A stretch of DNA of 64,000 nt from NCBI GenBank assembly GCA_001650895.1, contig LXYH01000005.1, positions 186,001 through 250,000 of the forward strand. The letters run 5' to 3'. Made by a program: the position numbers and the translations under genes. Source of the stretch: Rhodobacteraceae bacterium EhC02 (GTDB taxonomy: Bacteria > Pseudomonadota > Alphaproteobacteria > Rhodobacterales > Rhodobacteraceae). The notes beneath the pieces were generated by a model. That model did no database searches and had not been told where the DNA came from. It worked only from the letters and a program-made list of their open reading frames with translations. Below, one piece after another: positions 56,507-64,000 of the stretch (positions are counted from its first letter, which is position 1; every line of letters begins with the position of its first letter).

Positions 56507-59500
56507 TCAGCCTTGCAGCGGCATCACGGTGAAATCACCCTCTGACCGCGCCCGCATGGCCAAGGCTGCCGCATGGCTGCCCGCTGCGGTTGTGAAATAG
56601 GGGATCTTGTCGTAGAGCGCCACCTTGCGGATCTCGCGGCTGTCCTCGACCGCCTGGGTGCCTTCGGTCGTGTTCATCACCAGGGTGATGCCGCTGTCCT
56701 TCAGCATGTCGACGATGTTCGGACGACCCTCGTAGACCTTGTTCACGACCTCGCAGGCCACGCCGTTGTCCTGCAGCCAGGCTGCGGTTCCCCGCGTCGC
56801 CACGATCTGCAGACCAAGCTCGGTCACGATTCGCGCGGTCTCGACCATGTCCGCGGTCTTGTCGGCGTCGCGGATCGAGATGAACACGCGGCCCGTGCGG
56901 GGCAGATCGGTGCCCGCGCCCAGCTGAGCCTTGAGGAAGGCAAGCGGGAAGGACACGTCCCATCCCATCACCTCGCCGGTCGACCGCATTTCAGGGCCGA
57001 GGATCGTATCTACACCGGGGAAGCGCGCGAAAGGCAGCACGGCTTCCTTGACCGAGAACCACGGCATCGCGGGGTCTGCCAGCGTCAGCGGGTCGGCCAT
57101 CGGCTGTGTGCCGGGCTTGGCATCCGCAGGGTATGGGCCGCGCAACGGGAAATTCGCCATCGGCTCGCCCGCCATCAGCCGCGCCGCGATCGATGCGATC
57201 GCGCTGTCTGTTGCCTTCGCCACGAAGGGCACGGTACGCGAGGCGCGCGGGTTCACCTCGATCAGATAGACTTCGTCGTCCTTGACCGCGAATTGCACGT
57301 TCATCAGGCCCACGACACCCAGCGCCAGCGCCAGTGCCTCGGTCTGCTTGTGCACTTCGTCGATGATGTGCTGCGGCAGCGAATAGGGGGGCAGCGAACA
57401 GGCGCTATCGCCCGAATGCACGCCGGCTTCCTCGATATGCTGCATCAGGCCCGCCACGTGGACGGTCTTGCCGTCACACAGCGCGTCCACATCCATTTCA
57501 ACGGCACCCGACAGGTAGCTGTCCAGCAGCACCGGGCTGTCGCCGGATACGACCACCGCCTCGCGGATGTAGCGCTCCAGATGCGCCATGTCGCGCACGA
57601 TCTCCATCGCGCGACCACCCAGAACGTAGGAAGGCCGGATCACCAGCGGAAAGCCGATATCCTCGGCAATGGCCAGGGCCTGCGCATCGGTCGAGGCGAT
57701 GCCATTGCGCGGCTGCTTCAGGCCAAGACGGTTCACAAGCTGCTGGAACCGCTCGCGGTCCTCGGCAAGGTCGATGGCGTCGGGTGTCGTGCCAAGGATC
57801 GGGATGCCTTCTTCGTAAAGCGCATTGGCCAGCTTCAGCGGGGTCTGCCCGCCAAACTGCACGATCACGCCATGCAGCGTTCCGTTCTGCTGTTCGACCC
57901 GCAGGATTTCCATAACATGTTCGAAAGTCAGCGGTTCGAAATACAGCCGGTCCGACGTGTCGTAATCGGTCGACACGGTTTCCGGGTTGCAGTTGATCAT
58001 GATGGTTTCATAACCCACGTCCGACAGGGCGAAGCAGGCATGGCAGCAGCAATAATCGAATTCGATCCCTTGCCCGATCCGGTTGGGACCACCGCCCAGA
58101 ATGACCACCTTCTTGCGATCCGACGGGCGGGCCTCGCATTCCACGTCGCCCATCGCGGGGGCCTCGTAGGTGGAATACATGTAGGGCGTCTGTGCCTCGA
58201 ACTCGGCGCCGCAGGTGTCGATCCGCTTGAAGACAGCGTTGACGCCCAGGTTCTGCCGCGCACGGCGCACGTTCGCCTCGGACCGGCCGGTCAGATGTCC
58301 CAGACGGGCATCGGTAAAGCCCATCATCTTCAGCTTGCGCAGCCCGTATTCGGTGACCGGCAGGCCGTTCTTGCGCACGTCCTCCTCGGCCTCGATGATT
58401 TCGCGGATACGGGCCAGGAACCAGGGGTCGAACATGGTGGTCGCATGGATTTCGTCATCGGTCAGGCCGTGGCGCATGGCCTGCGCGATGGTCCGCATCC
58501 GGTCCGGCGTCGCCTTGGAAATGGCCTTGATCACGGCCGATTTCTCGGGCGCGCCCTCGATTGCCACCTCGTCAAAGCCGGTCAGGCCGGTTTCCATCGA
58601 GGCCAGCGCCTTTTGCAGCGACTCGTGGATCGTGCGGCCGATCGCCATGGCCTCGCCCACGGATTTCATGGCCGTGGTCAGGTTCGGCTGCGATCCGGGG
58701 AATTTTTCGAAGGCAAAGCGCGGGATCTTGGTCACGACATAGTCGATCGTCGGCTCGAAGCTGGCGGGCGTGACCTTGGTGATGTCATTGTCCAGCTCGT
58801 CCAGCGTATAGCCGACGGCCAGTTTCGCCGCGACCTTTGCGATGGGGAAACCTGTCGCCTTGGAGGCCAGCGCCGAGGACCGCGACACGCGAGGGTTCAT
58901 CTCGATCACGACCATGCGGCCGTCAGCGGGGTTGATCGCCCATTGCACGTTCGAGCCGCCGGTTTCCACGCCGATCTCGCGCAGCACGGCGATCGAGCCG
59001 TTGCGCATGATCTGGTATTCCTTGTCGGTCAGGGTCAGGGCAGGGGCCACGGTGATCGAATCGCCCGTATGCACGCCCATCGGATCGACGTTCTCGATCG
59101 AACAGACGATGATGGCATTGTCCGCCTTGTCGCGGACGACCTCCATCTCGAACTCTTTCCAGCCCAGAAGCGATTCATCGACCAGGATCTGCGCCATGGG
59201 CGAGGCTTCCAGCCCCGAGCGGCAATAGTATTCGTAATCATCACGGTTGTAGGCAACACCGCCACCGGTGCCGCCAAGCGTAAAGGCGGGGCGGATGATG
59301 GCCGGCAGACCGATCTCTTCCAGCGCGTCCATCGCCTGTTTGAGGCCCGCCGCGATATCGTATTTGCCGTTCTCTTTCTTGGGGGCCGCGACGATGGTCG
59401 CCTTGGGGTTTTCCAGCCCGATCCGGTCCATCGCTTCGCGGAACAGCTTGCGGTCTTCAGCCATTTCAATGGCTTCACGGTTGGCGCCGATCAATTCGAC

Positions 59501-59836
59501 CCCGAATTTGTCCAGCACACCCATATCTGCCAGGGCCAGCGACGTGTTCAGGCCGGTCTGGCCACCCATCGTGGGCAGCAGCGCATCGGGGCGCTCTTTC
59601 TCGATGATCTTGGCCACGACCTCGGGGGTGATCGGCTCGATATAGGTGGCATCGGCCAGACCCGGATCGGTCATGATGGTCGCAGGGTTCGAATTGACCA
59701 GGATCACCCGGTAGCCTTCTTCGCGCAGAGCCTTGCAGGCCTGTGCGCCGGAATAGTCGAACTCGCAGGCCTGTCCGATCACGATGGGACCGGCTCCGAT
59801 GATCATGATGGATGAGATATCGGTTCTTTTCGGCAT
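56507..59836 (-). CDS. carB: carbamoyl-phosphate synthase large subunit
   Basis: Makes carbamoyl phosphate for arginine and pyrimidine synthesis from ammonia delivered by CarA. The two ATP-grasp halves are clear. The first ([20 protein letters not shown], then [20 protein letters not shown]) and the second ([20 protein letters not shown], then [16 protein letters not shown]) are followed by the C-terminal MGS-like allosteric domain ([20 protein letters not shown]) that binds regulators. It has 1109 residues, slightly longer than in E. coli, with no break. carA is not adjacent. A long antisense frame over this gene is not coding. Confidence 0.98.
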   Translation of the reverse strand: MPKRTDISSIMIIGAGPIVIGQACEFDYSGAQACKALREEGYRVILVNSNPATIMTDPGLADATYIEPITPEVVAKIIEKERPDALLPTMGGQTGLNTSLALADMGVLDKFGVELIGANREAIEMAEDRKLFREAMDRIGLENPKATIVAAPKKENGKYDIAAGLKQAMDALEEIGLPAIIRPAFTLGGTGGGVAYNRDDYEYYCRSGLEASPMAQILVDESLLGWKEFEMEVVRDKADNAIIVCSIENVDPMGVHTGDSITVAPALTLTDKEYQIMRNGSIAVLREIGVETGGSNVQWAINPADGRMVVIEMNPRVSRSSALASKATGFPIAKVAAKLAVGYTLDELDNDITKVTPASFEPTIDYVVTKIPRFAFEKFPGSQPNLTTAMKSVGEAMAIGRTIHESLQKALASMETGLTGFDEVAIEGAPEKSAVIKAISKATPDRMRTIAQAMRHGLTDDEIHATTMFDPWFLARIREIIEAEEDVRKNGLPVTEYGLRKLKMMGFTDARLGHLTGRSEANVRRARQNLGVNAVFKRIDTCGAEFEAQTPYMYSTYEAPAMGDVECEARPSDRKKVVILGGGPNRIGQGIEFDYCCCHACFALSDVGYETIMINCNPETVSTDYDTSDRLYFEPLTFEHVMEILRVEQQNGTLHGVIVQFGGQTPLKLANALYEEGIPILGTTPDAIDLAEDRERFQQLVNRLGLKQPRNGIASTDAQALAIAEDIGFPLVIRPSYVLGGRAMEIVRDMAHLERYIREAVVVSGDSPVLLDSYLSGAVEMDVDALCDGKTVHVAGLMQHIEEAGVHSGDSACSLPPYSLPQHIIDEVHKQTEALALALGVVGLMNVQFAVKDDEVYLIEVNPRASRTVPFVAKATDSAIASIAARLMAGEPMANFPLRGPYPADAKPGTQPMADPLTLADPAMPWFSVKEAVLPFARFPGVDTILGPEMRSTGEVMGWDVSFPLAFLKAQLGAGTDLPRTGRVFISIRDADKTADMVETARIVTELGLQIVATRGTAAWLQDNGVACEVVNKVYEGRPNIVDMLKDSGITLVMNTTEGTQAVEDSREIRKVALYDKIPYFTTAAGSHAAALAMRARSEGDFTVMPLQG

Positions 59837-60161
59837 GTCGGTCCCCTTTTTCGCGCGGCTTGGAAAGCAGCATCCGCCCGCGCGGCAGCCAAGCGCGGAA
59901 GCAGGCCCCCGCGCGCAAATTCTCGTGGGTTATAGACATCCCCGAATGCGGCGCAAGCCCTGATGGGGGCTAAATTGAGCCTGAGACGATCCTTCTGACA
60001 GGCCCTTGCGGCAAGACCATCCGATACCTATGTCAACTTTGGTTGACAAGTTCAGGTCATGGTTGGCGTTGCGACGCCGCTTTTTCCTTTTTACGCCGAA
60101 TATGCTCCGGTTTTCGGAGCCGACCCACAGGTTTGGCCGGGTGGGCAGGAAAGGATTTGCA
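59837..60161. other. intergenic region between carB and the bchJ-like gene
   Basis: Divergent promoter region of about 325 bp. It contains the carB promoter/leader and, at 60031-60048, a PpsR-type palindrome for the bch side. No further gene is recognised. Confidence 0.5.
60031..60048 (+). promoter_or_regulatory. PpsR/CrtJ-type operator upstream of the bchJ-like gene
   Basis: TGTCAACTTTGGTTGACA fits the PpsR/CrtJ consensus TGT-N12-ACA exactly and is nearly palindromic. Its right arm is the consensus -35 hexamer TTGACA, so a bound repressor would block RNA polymerase. It lies about 150 nt before the gene start. Confidence 0.85.
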
Positions 60162-60203
60162 ATGGCACGCCGGGGGCGTCGGACAAAAAGGGTGACGACA
60201 TGA
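60162..60203 (+). CDS. possible 13-residue leader peptide coupled to the bchJ-like gene
   Basis: ATG-initiated ORF MARRGRRTKRVTT with a strong GGAAAGGA Shine-Dalgarno 6 nt upstream. Its TGA overlaps the ATG of the next gene (ATGA). It is very short and basic, so it may only serve to load ribosomes onto the bchJ-like gene, whose own start has a weak site. It could also be chance. Confidence 0.3.
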   Translation: MARRGRRTKRVTT

Positions 60204-60826
60204 CTGCCCCAACGGCAGGCTTGCTGCGCCCTCCGCGGCGCAAGGGCATGATGGGCGCGCAGACCGTGCTGCCCATGGTCGCGGCCATCGAACGCAGCCT
60301 TGGTCCCGCCGTCGTGGCGCAGCTTCTGGACGAGGCCCGCTTTGCACGCCTTCCCGAACATGGCGAGCATGTGCGGGAACGTCAGGTCGCGATCCTGCAT
60401 CAGGCCCTGCGGCGGCAATATCCCGAACAGGCCGAAAGCATCCAGCGCGAGGCAGCGCGCGACGCGGTGGAATGGATCATGCAGAATCGCATTCCAGCCC
60501 GTGCGCGCCTGCTTTTGTCGGGCATGCCCTGGGCCATGGCTGTCTGGATGCTGGGCCGGCATGCGGCGCAGAACGCCTGGGCTTTTGGCGGGTCGGGTCG
60601 CTTCGAACTGCTGAGCACCAGTGAATTCCAGCTGACGGACAATCCGCTGATCCGTGGCGAACACAGCACCCACGCCATCTGCGCCTGGCATGAGGAACTG
60701 TTTCAACAGACTTTCCGGCGCATGGCGCACAGCCGCCTGCGCTGTACCGAGGCAAGCTGCATGGCGGCCGGCGCGGATGCCTGCCGCTTCCGCCTTGTGA
60801 TGGAGCCTGTCAGAGCCGGCGCTTGA
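60200..60826 (+). CDS. BchJ-like V4R-domain protein (first paralogue)
   Basis: A 208-residue protein of the BchJ/4-vinyl-reductase (V4R) family. BchJ was once proposed as the 8-vinyl reductase of bacteriochlorophyll synthesis but is now thought to have an accessory role in the pathway. The C-terminal V4R pattern is C-x3-SC-...-C-x-F (LRCTEASCMAAGADACRFRL). It shares the block IPA-A----L---PW-----L---A--NAW-F-GSG with the second copy at 62558, so the two are clear paralogues. ATG 60200 gives the family length; a longer frame from 60059 runs into the operator region. It stands first in a bchJ-bchE-bchJ cluster under a PpsR site. Confidence 0.85.
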   Translation: MTAPTAGLLRPPRRKGMMGAQTVLPMVAAIERSLGPAVVAQLLDEARFARLPEHGEHVRERQVAILHQALRRQYPEQAESIQREAARDAVEWIMQNRIPARARLLLSGMPWAMAVWMLGRHAAQNAWAFGGSGRFELLSTSEFQLTDNPLIRGEHSTHAICAWHEELFQQTFRRMAHSRLRCTEASCMAAGADACRFRLVMEPVRAGA

Positions 60827-60830
60827 TCTG

Positions 60831-60848
60831 TGTCAATTGAAGTTGACA
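60831..60848 (+). promoter_or_regulatory. PpsR/CrtJ-type operator upstream of bchE
   Basis: TGTCAATTGAAGTTGACA again matches TGT-N12-ACA and again ends in TTGACA. It begins 4 nt after the stop of the bchJ-like gene, 42 nt before the bchE ATG. A further short palindrome TCAGAA-T-TTCTGA follows at 60858-60870. Confidence 0.85.
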
Positions 60849-60889
60849 GGTAATGTGTCAGAATTTCTGAAAACCTCAGGGAGTCTGTC

Positions 60890-62554
60890 ATGCGCATACT
60901 GTTTGTTCACCCCAATTACCGCTCTGGCGGGGCCGAGATCGCAGGCACATGGCCACCGGCCTGGGTTGCCTATCTGACAGGCAGCCTGCGGCGGGCCGGC
61001 TTTGACGACATCCATTTCATCGACGCGATGACCGACAATATCGCGGATGACGACCTTGCGCGCCGGATGGCAGCACTTGATCCCGATGTGGTGGGCGTCA
61101 CGTCGATCACGCCCTCGATCTACCGGGCCGAGGATGTGCTGAAACTTGCGCAGCAGCACTGCCCGCGCGCGGTGCGGATGATGGGCGGCGTCCATGCCAC
61201 CTTCATGTTCAAGCAGGTCATCTCGGAGGCGCCCTGGGTCGATGTCATCGTGCGCGGCGAGGGCGAGGAAATCCTGACCGAACTGATGCTGGCCGTCGAG
61301 GATGGCCGCTGGCCCGCCGACCGCCACAAGATCAAGGGCATTGCCTTTGCCGATGGCGATCAGATCGTGGCCACCCCTGCGGCCAGCACCGTCAAGGATC
61401 TGGACGGCATCAGCCCGGACTGGTCGATCCTCGAGTGGGAGAAATACAAATACATCCCCCTGAACACCCGCGTCGCCATCCCCAACCTCGCGCGCGGCTG
61501 CCCCTTCACCTGCTCCTTCTGTTCGCAGTGGAAATTCTGGCGCGACTACCGCGTGCGCGATCCCAAGAAGGTCGTGGACGAGATCGAGGATCTGGTGAAC
61601 AACCACAAGGTCGGCTTCTTCATCCTTGCGGATGAGGAACCCACGATCAACCGCAAGAAATTCATCGAATTCTGTCAGGAACTGATCGACCGGGGCCTGC
61701 CGGACCGTGTGAAATGGGGCATCAACACCCGCGTCACCGACATCTACCGCGACAAGGACCTGCTGAAATTCTACCGCAAGGCCGGGCTGGTGCATGTGTC
61801 CCTGGGCACCGAGGCTGCGGCCCAGATGAAACTGGATATCTTCAACAAGGAAACCAAGGTCGAAGAGAACAAGATGGCGATCAAGCTCTTGCGTGACGCC
61901 GATATCCTGGTCGAGGCGCAGTTCATCGTGGGTCTGGACAACGAGACCCCCGAAACGCTGGAAGAAACATACAAGATGGCCTGGGACTGGCAGCCCGATC
62001 TGGCCAACTGGTCGATGTATACGCCCTGGCCCTTCACCCCGCTGTTCCAGGAACTGAAGGATCAGGTCGAGGTCTTCGATTTCAGCCGTTACAATTTCGT
62101 GACGCCGATCATGAAGCCCGCCGCCATGACGCGGGGCGAATTGCTGGATGGGGTGATGAACAATTACCGCCGTTTCTACATGAAAAAGGCGCTGTTCCAT
62201 TACCCCTGGCGCGGCACCGGGTTCCGGCGGCGCTATCTGCTGGGCTGTCTGCAGGCCTTCCTCAAGGCCGGGTTTGCCCGCACCTTCTATGATCTGGGCA
62301 AGGTCGGCTACACCGGGCCGCAATCCAAGAACGCGCTGGATTTCCACTTCGACGAAACCCGCACCATCGCCGAAGCGCAGATGGAGGATTGGGAAGCTTC
62401 CGCCGACAAGGCCGCCCGTGCCGCCGAACGCCGCGCGGCCCTGCGCGAACAGGGCAAGGAACGCGCGGTCGAACGCGCCAAGGGCTTCAAGATGCCCAAC
62501 GGGGCCGAGGTCAAGGCCTGCGGCGGCGGATCGCAGCAGATGGAGGACGTCTGA
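60890..62554 (+). CDS. bchE: anaerobic magnesium-protoporphyrin IX monomethyl ester cyclase BchE
   Basis: Cobalamin-dependent radical SAM enzyme forming the isocyclic E ring of bacteriochlorophyll without oxygen. The N-terminal B12-binding-like domain ([20 protein letters not shown]) is followed by the radical SAM cluster motif Cx3Cx2C at C204, C208 and C211 ([15 protein letters not shown]). The C-terminal tail is Lys/Arg/Ala-rich. It has 554 residues, intact. An AGGGAG ribosome binding site precedes ATG 60890. It sits between two BchJ paralogues, away from any other photosynthesis gene in the window. The cobalamin requirement links it to cobU. It marks the host as (at least formerly) phototrophic. 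Confidence 0.95.
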   Translation: MRILFVHPNYRSGGAEIAGTWPPAWVAYLTGSLRRAGFDDIHFIDAMTDNIADDDLARRMAALDPDVVGVTSITPSIYRAEDVLKLAQQHCPRAVRMMGGVHATFMFKQVISEAPWVDVIVRGEGEEILTELMLAVEDGRWPADRHKIKGIAFADGDQIVATPAASTVKDLDGISPDWSILEWEKYKYIPLNTRVAIPNLARGCPFTCSFCSQWKFWRDYRVRDPKKVVDEIEDLVNNHKVGFFILADEEPTINRKKFIEFCQELIDRGLPDRVKWGINTRVTDIYRDKDLLKFYRKAGLVHVSLGTEAAAQMKLDIFNKETKVEENKMAIKLLRDADILVEAQFIVGLDNETPETLEETYKMAWDWQPDLANWSMYTPWPFTPLFQELKDQVEVFDFSRYNFVTPIMKPAAMTRGELLDGVMNNYRRFYMKKALFHYPWRGTGFRRRYLLGCLQAFLKAGFARTFYDLGKVGYTGPQSKNALDFHFDETRTIAEAQMEDWEASADKAARAAERRAALREQGKERAVERAKGFKMPNGAEVKACGGGSQQMEDV

Positions 62555-62557
62555 CCC

Positions 62558-63148
62558 ATGCAGCCGGCGCGGGCCAACGGGCTGATCGGTCCGAATGCGG
62601 TCCTCCAACTGGTGCCGCTGCTGGATCGGGCGGGCGGTCCTGACTGGCGCGAAGCCCTGCTTGGCAGGGCCGGGCTTGACGCGCTGCCCGACGGGTCAGG
62701 CATGATCCCCGAAGCCCCCGTGGCGCGCCTGCACCAGGCGATGCGCCGCGACCGCCCCGATCTGGCGGCCGTTCTGGGCTGGCAGGCGGGGCTGGCGACA
62801 GGGGATTACATTTTGGCCCACCGTATCCCGGCTGCGGCACAAAAGCTGCTGAAGGCGCTGCCGTGGAAACTGTCGGCGCGCCTTCTGTCGCAGGCGATCG
62901 CGCGCAATGCCTGGACCTTCGCCGGATCGGGGCAGTTTTTGGTCATCACGCCGCTGGTTTTCGAGTTGCGCGCCAACCCCCTGGTGCGGGGCGAGGTGGC
63001 GGATCACCCGATCTGCGACTGGCATCGGGGTGTGTTCACGCAGCTTTACCAGAGGCTCGTCCACCCCTCGCTGACCTGTCGCGAGGCACGCTGCTGCGCG
63101 ATGGGCCATGCCGCCTGCCGGTTCGAGATGTATCGCGATCACCCCTGA
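62558..63148 (+). CDS. bchJ: BchJ, V4R-domain bacteriochlorophyll synthesis protein (second paralogue)
   Basis: A 196-residue V4R-family protein starting 3 nt after bchE, the usual bchE-bchJ order of purple bacteria, so this copy is likely the canonical BchJ. The C terminus LTCREARCCAMGHAACRFEM carries the V4R Cys set. It shares NAW-F-GSG and NPL-RGE blocks with the upstream copy. It may assist delivery of intermediates or vinyl reduction; the family's biochemical role is unsettled. It is followed by aspS about 100 nt later. Confidence 0.9.
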   Translation: MQPARANGLIGPNAVLQLVPLLDRAGGPDWREALLGRAGLDALPDGSGMIPEAPVARLHQAMRRDRPDLAAVLGWQAGLATGDYILAHRIPAAAQKLLKALPWKLSARLLSQAIARNAWTFAGSGQFLVITPLVFELRANPLVRGEVADHPICDWHRGVFTQLYQRLVHPSLTCREARCCAMGHAACRFEMYRDHP

Positions 63149-63245
63149 TACACGGCAATTCAGGCTGATCCCTTGACTTCCAAGCGCGGGCGCGGTGTAT
63201 CACGGCCAACCGATTGACGCCGATTGACCCCGAAGGGACCGCCCC

Positions 63246-64000
63246 ATGCACGCCTATCGCAGCCATACCTGCGCCGCTCTGAACATCTCACATGTGGGCC
63301 AGACGGTCCGCCTCTCCGGCTGGGTGCACCGTGTGCGCGACCACGGCGGGCTGCTGTTCATCGACCTGCGCGATCATTACGGCGTGACGCAGGTTCTGTG
63401 TGACCCCGACAGCCCCGTGTTTGCGCAGGTCGAAAAGGTCCGCTCGGAATGGTGCATCCGCATCGACGGCGAGGTGAAGGCGCGCGATGCGTCCCTGGTG
63501 AACGCCAAGATCCCGACGGGCGAGATCGAGGTCTTCATCCGTGACATCGAAGTGCTGGGCGCGGCCAAGGAACTGCCGCTGATGGTTTTCGGCGATCAGG
63601 AATACCCCGAGGAAACCCGCCTGCGTTACCGCTTCCTCGATCTGCGCCGCGAGGCGATGCAGCGCAACATGACCCTGCGTTCGGACGTGGTGGCCTCGAT
63701 GCGCAAACGCATGTGGGACAAGGGTTTCCGCGAATACCAGACGCCGATCATCACCGCCTCCAGCCCGGAAGGCGCGCGCGACTTCCTCGTGCCGTCCCGC
63801 CTGCATCCGGGCAAGTTCTACGCCCTGCCGCAAGCCCCCCAGCAGTTCAAGCAGCTGCTGATGGTGTCGGGTTTCGACAAGTATTTCCAGATCGCGCCCT
63901 GTTTCCGCGACGAAGACCCGCGCGCCGACCGCAGCCCCACGGATTTCTACCAGCTGGACATGGAAATGTCCTTTGTCACCCAGCAGGACGTGTTCGACAC
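63246..64000 (+). CDS. aspS: aspartyl-tRNA synthetase (partial, runs off the window)
   Basis: Class II aminoacyl-tRNA synthetase charging tRNA-Asp, or both tRNA-Asp and tRNA-Asn in non-discriminating forms. Only the first 251 codons are inside the window. The N-terminal anticodon-binding OB fold ([20 protein letters not shown]) and class II motif 1 region ([15 protein letters not shown]) are present, then [20 protein letters not shown] and motif 2 ([11 protein letters not shown]). Discrimination type cannot be read from this part. Truncated by the window edge, not by mutation. Confidence 0.97.
   Translation, partial: MHAYRSHTCAALNISHVGQTVRLSGWVHRVRDHGGLLFIDLRDHYGVTQVLCDPDSPVFAQVEKVRSEWCIRIDGEVKARDASLVNAKIPTGEIEVFIRDIEVLGAAKELPLMVFGDQEYPEETRLRYRFLDLRREAMQRNMTLRSDVVASMRKRMWDKGFREYQTPIITASSPEGARDFLVPSRLHPGKFYALPQAPQQFKQLLMVSGFDKYFQIAPCFRDEDPRADRSPTDFYQLDMEMSFVTQQDVFD

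Noticed and set aside
56573-59815. Open frame of about 1080 codons on the plus strand across carB
   Set aside because: Antisense shadow of carB caused by high GC at third codon positions; no recognisable domains and no ribosome binding site.
60006-60199. Longer plus-strand frames through the PpsR box into the bchJ-like gene
   Set aside because: They would put the operator inside coding sequence and add residues that are not family-like; ATG 60200 gives the normal BchJ length.

Overview
This 64 kb window is GC-rich, densely coded chromosomal DNA. It most likely comes from a phototrophic member of the Rhodobacteraceae (Alphaproteobacteria). That placement rests on the class-specific proteins (UbiK, DUF1150 next to a small heat-shock protein, an RpoH-II type sigma factor, a CryB-type iron-sulfur photolyase) and on bacteriochlorophyll genes under PpsR/CrtJ-type palindromes. 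No rRNA, tRNA, IS element, prophage or CRISPR array was seen.

Layout. 0.1-8.4 kb: glnD, an LpoA-like lipoprotein, rsmI-yraN, gshB, an internally deleted comM, and a phosphatase/cobU pair. 8.5-11.5 kb: rpoH (RpoH-II type) behind a sigma-E-like promoter, a ChaN-like gene, and coaBC. 11.5-16.2 kb: a VCBS-type secreted protein, then dut-moeB-M3 peptidase. 16.3-21.0 kb (minus strand): a capsule and Kdo block kpsT-kpsE-kdsA-pgm, with no kpsM in the window. 21.3-22.7 kb: a uracil-DNA-glycosylase-family gene and sseB. 22.7-29.2 kb (minus): the cell-shape operon mreB-mreC-mreD-mrdA-rodA plus a hydroxyacid reductase. 29.4-34.4 kb: rlmJ, leuA with a leucine-rich leader and hairpin, and an SDR-cryB pair. 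34.4-41.6 kb: a 19-repeat MORN protein, nadE, a small metallopeptidase, a 2OG oxygenase, purEK, a YdcH protein, and hsp20-DUF1150 with a sigma-32 promoter and a ROSE-like thermometer. 41.6-50 kb: sat/cysC, trxB, an Lrp regulator, a Hint protein, pgeF-methyltransferase-lgt, and ubiK. 50.3-56.1 kb: ybjN, proC-csaA-like-hydroxyacid dehydrogenase, a divergent FabH, an MltB-type transglycosylase, and tdk. 56.5-59.8 kb: carB. 60-63.1 kb: bchJ-like, bchE, bchJ. 63.2 kb to the edge: aspS (partial).

The most notable region is the bch island. Two BchJ/V4R paralogues flank bchE, between carB and aspS and away from any other photosynthesis gene in the window. Each transcription start region carries a perfect TGT-N12-ACA palindrome with a TTGACA -35 hexamer inside it. 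Other non-routine observations are a leucine-codon leader with a 10 bp stem upstream of leuA, a thermometer-like hairpin over the hsp20 ribosome binding site, an apparent in-frame deletion in comM between two VARA-encoding repeats, and a dispersed intergenic repeat (GGATATTT...GCAAGAAGAA) present three times. Several genes connect to light and oxidative stress (rpoH-II, cryB, bchE/bchJ, trxB). All functional statements are by family recognition; no alignment or structure prediction was run.
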